Positions 58,319-64,000 of a stretch of 64,000 nucleotides of DNA are shown here, in pieces. Numbering within the stretch: the first letter of the stretch is position 1; each line of letters begins with the position of its first letter. The stretch is taken from NCBI RefSeq assembly GCF_026241515.1, contig NZ_JAPHPW010000014.1:81140-145139 (forward strand). The letters run 5' to 3'. The position numbers were made by a program, and so were the translations under genes. Origin of the DNA: Vibrio sp. 14G-20 (GTDB lineage: Bacteria > Pseudomonadota > Gammaproteobacteria > Enterobacterales > Vibrionaceae). The notes under the pieces are model-generated. The model had not been told where the DNA came from, made no database searches, and saw only the letters and a program-made list of their open reading frames with translations.

Positions 58319-61024
58319 CTATGCGTTAGCTTTTTCTTTTTTAGCTTTTGGCGCTTTCGCTTCAGTTGGCTTTTGGTCTGCTTTCTTAAGGATAACTGTA
58401 GTACCTTCGAAAGTTTCGCCTTCAACGTATGGTTGACCGAAGTAAGAAGTTGTTAGAACTTCTTTTAGCTCAGTGATTAGAGGGTAACGTGGGTTAGCAC
58501 CTGTACACTGGTCATCGAACGCTTCAACAGCTAGCTCATCTAGTTTAGCGATGAAGTCAGACTCGTTAACACCCGCAGCTTGGATAGATAGTGGGATGTC
58601 TAGGTCAACTTTAAGCTCTTCTAACCAAGTCAGTAGACGTTCAATCTTCTGAGCAGTACGGTCACCAGCTTGGCTCAGGCCTAGGTGGTCAGCAACTTCA
58701 GCGTAACGACGACGAGCTTGTGGACGGTCGTACTGAGAGAATGCAGTCTGCTTAGTTGGGTTATCGTTCGCGTTGTAACGTACAACGTTTGAGATAAGTA
58801 GTGCGTTAGCAAGACCGTGTGGTAGGTGGAACTCAGCACCAATTTTGTGAGCCATTGAGTGACACACACCTAGGAATGCGTTCGCAAATGCTACACCAGC
58901 GATAGTTGCTGCGTTGTGTACTTTCTCACGAGCGATTGGGTCAGCCGCACCATTTTTGTAGCTTGATGGTAGGTATTCTTTAAGCATCTTAAGAGCTTGA
59001 AGAGCTTGACCATCTGAGTATTCGTTCGCAAGAACTGATACGTAAGCTTCAAGAGCGTGAGTTACTGCATCGTAACCACCGAACGCTGTTAGAGACTTAG
59101 GCATGTTCATTACTAGGTTCGCATCAACGATAGCCATGTTTGGCGTGATTTCGTAGTCAGCTAGTGGGTACTTAGCACCAGTCTTGTCGTCTGTAACAAC
59201 AGCGAATGGAGTAACCTCTGAACCCGTACCTGAAGTTGTAGTGATACATACAAGCTCAGCTTTTTGACCCATTTTAGGGAACTTGTAGATACGTTTACGG
59301 ATGTCCATAAAGCGCATTGCTAGTTCTTCGAAGTGAGTTTCTGGGTGCTCGTACATAACCCACATGATCTTAGCAGCGTCCATTGGAGAACCACCACCTA
59401 GAGCAAGGATTACGTCAGGTTGGAAGCTCTTCATTGCTTCAGCGCCTTTCTCAACAACAGATAGTGTTGGATCCGCTTCTACGTCGAAGAAAGTTTGAAC
59501 TTCGATGCCTTGTGCTTTAAGCAGGCTAACTACGTCATCTGCGTAACCGTTGTTGAATAGGAAACGGTCAGTTACTAGGAATGCGCGTTTCTTACCTTCT
59601 AGGTCGCTCATTGCGATTGGAAGGCTACCACGACGGAAGTAGATAGACTTAGGTAGTTTGTGCCACAACATGTTTTCAGCTCGCTTCGCTACAGTTTTCT
59701 TGTTGATAAGGTGCTTAGGACCTACGTTCTCAGAGATAGAGTTACCACCCCATGAACCACAACCTAGAGTTAGAGAAGGTGCAACGTTGAAGTTGTACAG
59801 GTCACCGATACCACCGTGAGTAGTAGGGATGTTGATTAGGATACGAGCCGTCTTCATCTTGTCACCGAAGTAACGGATGCGGTCTGCGTTAGTATCTTGG
59901 TTAGTGTAAAGACCAGATGTGTGGCCGATACCACCGATTTCAACCATAGTTACCGCTTGAGCAACTGCGTCTTCGAAGTCGTCTGCGCGGAACAGACCTA
60001 GAGTTGGAGATAGTTTCTCGTGAGCGAATTCGTCATCGTAAGAAACTTTACCAAGACCTTCACCTACAAGTACTTTTGTATCAGCAGGAACTTTAACACC
60101 AGCCATTTCAGCGATTGCTGGAGCAGGTTGACCTACGATTTTAGCGTTTAGGTTGCCGTCGATAAGAAGCACTTTACGTACTTTATCAGCGTCAGCTTTA
60201 GATAAAACGTGAGCTTTGTGAGAAGCGAAACGCTCTTTAACTTCGTCATAAACTTCACTAACAACGATTGCAGCTTGCTCAGAAGCACATACAACGCCGT
60301 TGTCGAATGTTTTAGACATAAGAATAGATGCTACAGCACGTTTGATGTCAGCTGTTTCATCGATAACTACAGGAACGTTACCAGCACCAACACCGATAGC
60401 AGGCTTACCTGAAGAGTATGCTGCTTTAACCATGCCTGGACCACCAGTAGCTAGGATAAGCGCAATACCGTCGTGCTTCATCAGCGCGTTAGAAAGCTCT
60501 ACAGATGGTTGGTCGATCCAACCGATGATGTCTTTTGGAGCGCCCGCTTTAACAGCCGCGTCTAAAACAAGTTTAGCAGCGTCGTTAGTTGAGTTCTTTG
60601 CACGTGGGTGTGGTGAGAAGATGATACCGTTACGTGTCTTAAGAGAAATTAGAGACTTGAAGATTGCTGTAGAAGTTGGGTTCGTTGTTGGAACGATACC
60701 ACAGATGATACCTACAGGCTCAGCGATTGTCATTGTGCCTAGGTTGTCATCTTCTTCTAAGATGCCACATGTTTTTTCGTCTTTGTATTTGTTGTAGATA
60801 AATTCAGATGCAAAGTGGTTTTTGATAACCTTATCTTCAACAATACCCATTCCAGATTCAGCAACGGCTTGTTGAGCCAAAGGAATACGAGCATGGTTAG
60901 CAGCAAGAGAAGCTGCGCGGAAGATTGCGTCTACTTGCTCTTGAGAGAATGTAGCAAACTCTTCTTGTGCTGCTTTAACGCGTGCTACTAGAGCATCAAG
61001 TTCCGCTAGGTTAGTTACAGGCAT
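58319..61024 (-). CDS. adhE: Bifunctional acetaldehyde-CoA/alcohol dehydrogenase AdhE
   Basis: Reduces acetyl-CoA to ethanol with two NADH during fermentation and forms spirosomes. The 901-residue protein joins an N-terminal aldehyde dehydrogenase domain (IICGIVPTTNPTSTAIFKSL, catalytic Cys in FDNGVVCASEQ near residue 250) to a C-terminal iron-dependent alcohol dehydrogenase (LALGGGSPMDAAKI, GVCHSMAHKIGAEFHLPHG with the iron-binding histidines). Its last ~30 residues are Lys/Ala/Glu-rich. GGAG precedes the ATG. It is followed divergently by ychE, as in E. coli. Confidence 0.97.
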   Translation of the reverse strand: MPVTNLAELDALVARVKAAQEEFATFSQEQVDAIFRAASLAANHARIPLAQQAVAESGMGIVEDKVIKNHFASEFIYNKYKDEKTCGILEEDDNLGTMTIAEPVGIICGIVPTTNPTSTAIFKSLISLKTRNGIIFSPHPRAKNSTNDAAKLVLDAAVKAGAPKDIIGWIDQPSVELSNALMKHDGIALILATGGPGMVKAAYSSGKPAIGVGAGNVPVVIDETADIKRAVASILMSKTFDNGVVCASEQAAIVVSEVYDEVKERFASHKAHVLSKADADKVRKVLLIDGNLNAKIVGQPAPAIAEMAGVKVPADTKVLVGEGLGKVSYDDEFAHEKLSPTLGLFRADDFEDAVAQAVTMVEIGGIGHTSGLYTNQDTNADRIRYFGDKMKTARILINIPTTHGGIGDLYNFNVAPSLTLGCGSWGGNSISENVGPKHLINKKTVAKRAENMLWHKLPKSIYFRRGSLPIAMSDLEGKKRAFLVTDRFLFNNGYADDVVSLLKAQGIEVQTFFDVEADPTLSVVEKGAEAMKSFQPDVILALGGGSPMDAAKIMWVMYEHPETHFEELAMRFMDIRKRIYKFPKMGQKAELVCITTTSGTGSEVTPFAVVTDDKTGAKYPLADYEITPNMAIVDANLVMNMPKSLTAFGGYDAVTHALEAYVSVLANEYSDGQALQALKMLKEYLPSSYKNGAADPIAREKVHNAATIAGVAFANAFLGVCHSMAHKIGAEFHLPHGLANALLISNVVRYNANDNPTKQTAFSQYDRPQARRRYAEVADHLGLSQAGDRTAQKIERLLTWLEELKVDLDIPLSIQAAGVNESDFIAKLDELAVEAFDDQCTGANPRYPLITELKEVLTTSYFGQPYVEGETFEGTTVILKKADQKPTEAKAPKAKKEKANA

Positions 61025-61663
61025 GGTGGATCTCCTAAAATAATAAATATTAAAAACTTTTTATTAAATTCGCTGCTTGCCTTTAACCTTAAACATCAGC
61101 GTTCTTAGTAAATTGCTTTCAGGGCTGAGTATATTATTTCACGGTGTGAAAAAAATTGACCCAGATCAGTTACCCAAAAAGAATTAACCAGAAAGTAGTA
61201 AGGCAATCGCAAAAGTGAACTTAAGATCATGATTTACTTAGATTAAAGCCACACTTTTCGTACGCGCAAAAAACAAGCAAACAGACAATTTTTTTTTACA
61301 TAGCGTAATAAAATGTAAAAAAGTTTCATTTTTAGTCCGTTAAATTACATGTATACAGCTATATTCGTGCTACTGAGAGTATATCCATACCGTTGCACGG
61401 GCTAGATTCTGACATAATTTTTATTAATTTCGTGCGCGAGTTAACAGTTACTCAATAAGAAGTCACAAAATAAAACACTAACGACTAGCTCGCAACAAGG
61501 CTAAAACAAAAGTGAGATTCAATTAGTTTTTCTAAAAAGAATCGCCTATTTCAAGTTAGTTTTTTTCATTCGTGAAAATTTGGTTTGTCCCTTACATTAC
61601 GCGCCTAGACTATTCACAGATCAACCCTTCAACCTTAAAGTACGCTAACTGGAGATCGCTCTC
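61025..61663. other. adhE-ychE divergent intergenic region
   Basis: A 639-base AT-rich region between divergent genes, long enough for an extended adhE leader. Besides the FNR-like site at 61156-61169 it contains A/T tracts (61280-61330) and no gene I can support. Confidence 0.5.
61156..61169. promoter_or_regulatory. FNR-like site upstream of adhE
   Basis: TTGACCCAGATCAG matches TTGAT-N4-ATCAA at 8 of 10 positions, about 130 bases before the adhE ATG. Anaerobic control of adhE makes it plausible. Confidence 0.35.
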
Positions 61664-62302
61664 ATGCAAGGCTTAGAACTCGCAATCTTTATGCAATTCT
61701 TCCTTGGGCTTGTTGCTGCCGTAAACCCTATCGGCATCATGCCTGTTTTTGTTTCTCTTACGGCTCATATGCCGCCGGAAGAGAGGAACAGGACAGCCTT
61801 GCAAGCAAACATTGCTGTTGCCGTGATCTTGATTGTGTCGCTTGTTGCGGGGCAAATGCTGCTTGATATGTTCAGTATTTCACTAGACTCATTTCGTGTT
61901 GCTGGTGGCTTGCTATTACTGAGCATCGCGTTTTCGATGATGAGCGGTAAGCTCGGTGAAGATAAACAGAACAAGCAAGAGAAATCAGAATACATCAGCA
62001 AAGAGCAAATCGGCGTTGTTCCACTTGCTATGCCGCTAATGGCAGGTCCGGGTGCAATCAGCTCGACCATTGTTTATGGATCTCGCTACCCTGCTGTTAT
62101 TGATACAGTAGGCATAGGTATTAGTATTATTGCTTTCGCAACCTGCTCTTGGCTTTTGTTCCGTTCAGCGCCGGTTATCGTTCGCTTCCTAGGGCAAACG
62201 GGTATCAACGTTATTACACGTATCATGGGCTTAATTCTTGGCGCATTGGGCATCGAGTTCATCGCCAATGGCCTACGTAATCTGTTCCCAGGTTTGGCAT
62301 AA
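61664..62302 (+). CDS. ychE: MarC-family membrane protein YchE
   Basis: A 212-residue inner-membrane protein with six helices and the MarC family start (FMQFFLGLVAAVNPIGIMPVFVSLT). GPGAISSTIVYGSRYPAV and NVITRIMGLILGALGIEFIANGL are family motifs. Members have been called small-neutral-amino-acid transporters on the basis of archaeal work; the substrate here is unknown. Adjacent to adhE as in E. coli. GGAGA is the SD. Confidence 0.9.
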   Translation: MQGLELAIFMQFFLGLVAAVNPIGIMPVFVSLTAHMPPEERNRTALQANIAVAVILIVSLVAGQMLLDMFSISLDSFRVAGGLLLLSIAFSMMSGKLGEDKQNKQEKSEYISKEQIGVVPLAMPLMAGPGAISSTIVYGSRYPAVIDTVGIGISIIAFATCSWLLFRSAPVIVRFLGQTGINVITRIMGLILGALGIEFIANGLRNLFPGLA

Positions 62303-62354
62303 CGTTTAGCGGTATTTCGGTTGCTCTATAAAGGGCAACAATATTGAAATATAG

Positions 62355-62393
62355 ATGAGGCGAGTAAAGTGATTGGGCTTTCACTCGCCTCAT
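62355..62393 (+). terminator. Hairpin terminator after ychE
   Basis: ATGAGGCGAGT / ACTCGCCTCAT is a perfect 11-bp stem extended inward by AAAG/CTTT. The T content after it is modest. Confidence 0.6.
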
Positions 62394-62451
62394 TATTATG
62401 AAGCTTGTATAATCACAGTTAATATATTTAACAAAAGATGATCCTTAACCT

Positions 62452-63297
62452 ATGTCACGTCAGCCTCTTAAGCATCATTTGTACGTCATTATCTTTGGTA
62501 CTCATACGCCAGCTGGGCGTGCATTTGATATATCATTGATCATTGCAATATTAGTTTCACTATTGGTGCTGATCTTAGAATCGATCCCCAACGTCATGAC
62601 AGAGTGGTCGCAAGAGCTTCGCTACATTGAATACAGTTTTACAGCCCTCTTTACGCTCGAATACTTACTGCGACTATATTGTTCTCCGAAACCAAAATCT
62701 TATGCCACCAGCTTTTATGGTGTCGTTGACCTATTGGCGATTCTTCCAACCTACCTAGCGATCATCTTCCCAGGCGCTTCATTTATGGGTGTGGTAAGGC
62801 TGCTACGTGTGATGCGTATTTTCCGAATCCTAAAGCTAGTTCGCTACCTTCAAGATTCCAACATATTACTGCGTTCACTTTTGATGGCGAGACGGAAGAT
62901 ACTGATCTTCTTTAGCACTGTAGGTATCTTAGTCGTAATCTTTGGTGCTCTGATCTTTGTTATTGAAGGACCAGAAAATGGCTTCACCAGTATTCCCCAC
63001 AGTATTTATTGGGCAATTGTAACCATCACTACGGTTGGCTACGGTGACATGATCCCCCAAACCGCGTTAGGTAAAGCGATCGCTTCACTTACCATGCTGT
63101 TGGGTTACTCTATCTTAGCGGTGCCAACCGGGATCATTACCGCAGAACTCAGTAATGAGATGAACTCACACAAAGAGTTGGTTAAGTGTCCTAACTGCAA
63201 CCGAGCGGGTCATGATTCGGACGCGATGTATTGCAAGCACTGTGCTAGCGAATTAGCAGATCCAGACAAGCGGGTCGTCACCGACGAGACCGAATAA
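62452..63297 (+). CDS. Kv-like potassium channel with C-terminal zinc ribbon
   Basis: A 281-residue, six-helix channel subunit. S4 is a voltage-sensor-like arginine ladder (VRLLRVMRIFRILKLVRYL, about 115-133). The pore carries the K+ filter TVGYGD (194-199), and S6 has a Pro-Thr bend (AVPTGIITAEL). The cytoplasmic tail ends with CPNCNRAGHDSDAMYCKHC: Cys246/249/261/264, a zinc ribbon. A Kv-type KvAP/KvLm-like architecture without RCK domain. The gating signal is unknown, and the ribbon suggests metal- or redox-sensitive assembly. Confidence 0.88.
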   Translation: MSRQPLKHHLYVIIFGTHTPAGRAFDISLIIAILVSLLVLILESIPNVMTEWSQELRYIEYSFTALFTLEYLLRLYCSPKPKSYATSFYGVVDLLAILPTYLAIIFPGASFMGVVRLLRVMRIFRILKLVRYLQDSNILLRSLLMARRKILIFFSTVGILVVIFGALIFVIEGPENGFTSIPHSIYWAIVTITTVGYGDMIPQTALGKAIASLTMLLGYSILAVPTGIITAELSNEMNSHKELVKCPNCNRAGHDSDAMYCKHCASELADPDKRVVTDETE

Positions 63298-63304
63298 AAA
63301 CCAA

Positions 63305-63332
63305 AAAAAGAGCTCCTAAGAGCTCTTTTTTT
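63305..63332. terminator. Bidirectional terminator between the channel and pilin genes
   Basis: AAAAAGAGCT / AGCTCTTTTT is a perfect 10-bp stem with a 6-base loop and flanking A and T runs. Confidence 0.9.
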
Positions 63333-63355
63333 TCTTAACTATCTAACTAAAGCAA

Positions 63356-63877
63356 CTAACAGCCGTCTGTGAAAACTTCCACTTGGTAGTCATCATTTGC
63401 TTCCATTGCGGCCGTGTATTTCAGGTAGCATTGGGTCCTCTCGATAGCGGTATTGAAGTCATTAGGAAGAACGTCCGACAAATATTCCGACCGGGTAATC
63501 AGCCACAGGTCTGGGTCACTCACTGAGCCATTATTATGCGCTGCCCATGTCCACTCAGTAGTCAGGTCATGAAACCCTGAATCAATCGCTAAAAAGTTTT
63601 CCATTCCCCCTTTTTCAACCGCGGGGTAACCAAACTTCACTCGCCCATACTCAGGAATCAAATATGATTCTTGGTCTTCCATACCTTCCACGGCGGCTTT
63701 TTCAAACGCCAAATCAGCCGCAGTATGGACAGATGCTCCCAATCCTTCCATAACCGAAGCCCTAGCATCATGTTGTATGTTTAAAAACCTAGGTGCTGCA
63801 ACAACCGCTAAAACACCAATAATGACGATAACAACAATCAACTCGATAAGAGTAAAACCTTTAAGGTTTGCTTTCAT
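63356..63877 (-). CDS. Type IV pilin-like / pseudopilin protein
   Basis: A 173-residue prepilin with a short basic leader and the peptidase site KG-FTLIEL (cleavage after Gly7). Glu12 is the fifth mature residue, and a 20-residue hydrophobic helix follows. The C-terminal half carries WAAHNNG and a likely disulfide pair, Cys150 and Cys173 at the very end, as in MSHA-type pilins. GGAG is the SD. No pilus-assembly genes are within the window on this side, though they could lie beyond the edge. It may be a minor pilin or an MSHA-related pseudopilin. Confidence 0.82.
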   Translation of the reverse strand: MKANLKGFTLIELIVVIVIIGVLAVVAAPRFLNIQHDARASVMEGLGASVHTAADLAFEKAAVEGMEDQESYLIPEYGRVKFGYPAVEKGGMENFLAIDSGFHDLTTEWTWAAHNNGSVSDPDLWLITRSEYLSDVLPNDFNTAIERTQCYLKYTAAMEANDDYQVEVFTDGC

Positions 63878-64000
63878 TTTCTAGCTCCAACTTTAAGACG
63901 CACGAAAGGTAAGGTTTTAAAGTCAGGCTTCTGTCATCAGAAACAAAAAATGTATGGTCCGCCCCGTTATTGCAACTACAATTAAGTAATAACGGAGTTG

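Overview
The window is a gamma-proteobacterial chromosome segment that reads as Vibrio, most likely chromosome 1 of a Splendidus-clade-like species. The placement rests on gene content: a luxO-luxU phosphorelay with a Qrr1 sRNA gene beside luxO, MotY of the sodium-driven flagellar motor, nhaB-dsbB, rsxABCDGE (Rnf) followed by nth, the VC2046/SO_2500 family gene beside sodB, and two intergenic inverted-repeat elements of a kind I recall from vibrios. The species assignment is inference; no 16S gene is present.

Layout. 0-6 kb: nhaB 3' end, dsbB, a SEC-C (YecA-type) protein, dusC, a membrane diguanylate cyclase, the decayed 3' end of an amylase-like gene and an orphan periplasmic binding protein. 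6-11.5 kb: yfbV, ackA-pta and a glutathionyl-hydroquinone reductase. 11.5-17.4 kb: oppABCDF on the minus strand with a likely OppZ sRNA in its 3' UTR. 18-21.3 kb: moaABCDE, with a probable molybdenum-cofactor riboswitch before moaA and a 266-bp inverted-repeat element between moaA and moaB. 21.4-26.5 kb: yvcK-like gene, luxU, luxO, qrr1, uvrB. 27 kb: tRNA-Asn(GUU), then a galactoside-use island (27.4-39.0 kb). 39.3-46.4 kb: rsxABCDGE and nth. 46.5-63.9 kb: P-type cation ATPase, gloA, a DUF2753-like gene behind a Fur-box-like site, motY, rnt, an ion/H+ antiporter-type carrier, a FrnE-like thiol protein, grxD, sodB, a VC2046-family gene, an SDR-like protein without its catalytic pair, adhE, ychE, a Kv-like potassium channel and a type IV pilin-like protein.

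How the genes work together. The galactoside island is a coherent catabolic unit: an outer-membrane maltoporin-like channel and MalM-like lipoprotein, a MelB-type Na+/sugar symporter, cytoplasmic GH36 alpha-galactosidase and GH2 beta-galactosidase, and a LacI-family repressor. Near-identical 16-bp operators precede the symporter, alpha-galactosidase and porin genes, suggesting one regulon. AckA-Pta, AdhE and Rnf form a fermentation/redox core; Moa supplies molybdopterin for anaerobic respiratory enzymes.

The most interesting signals are RNA-based: (i) a candidate RNA upstream of the porin whose 5' end is perfectly complementary over 13 nt to the porin Shine-Dalgarno/start region, (ii) an OppZ-like 3'UTR RNA complementary to the oppB leader, (iii) Qrr1 with its sigma-54 promoter and LuxO box, and (iv) the Moco RNA ending at the moaA GTG start. 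I did not find a CRISPR array, integrase, transposase or prophage. All motif calls were made by eye.
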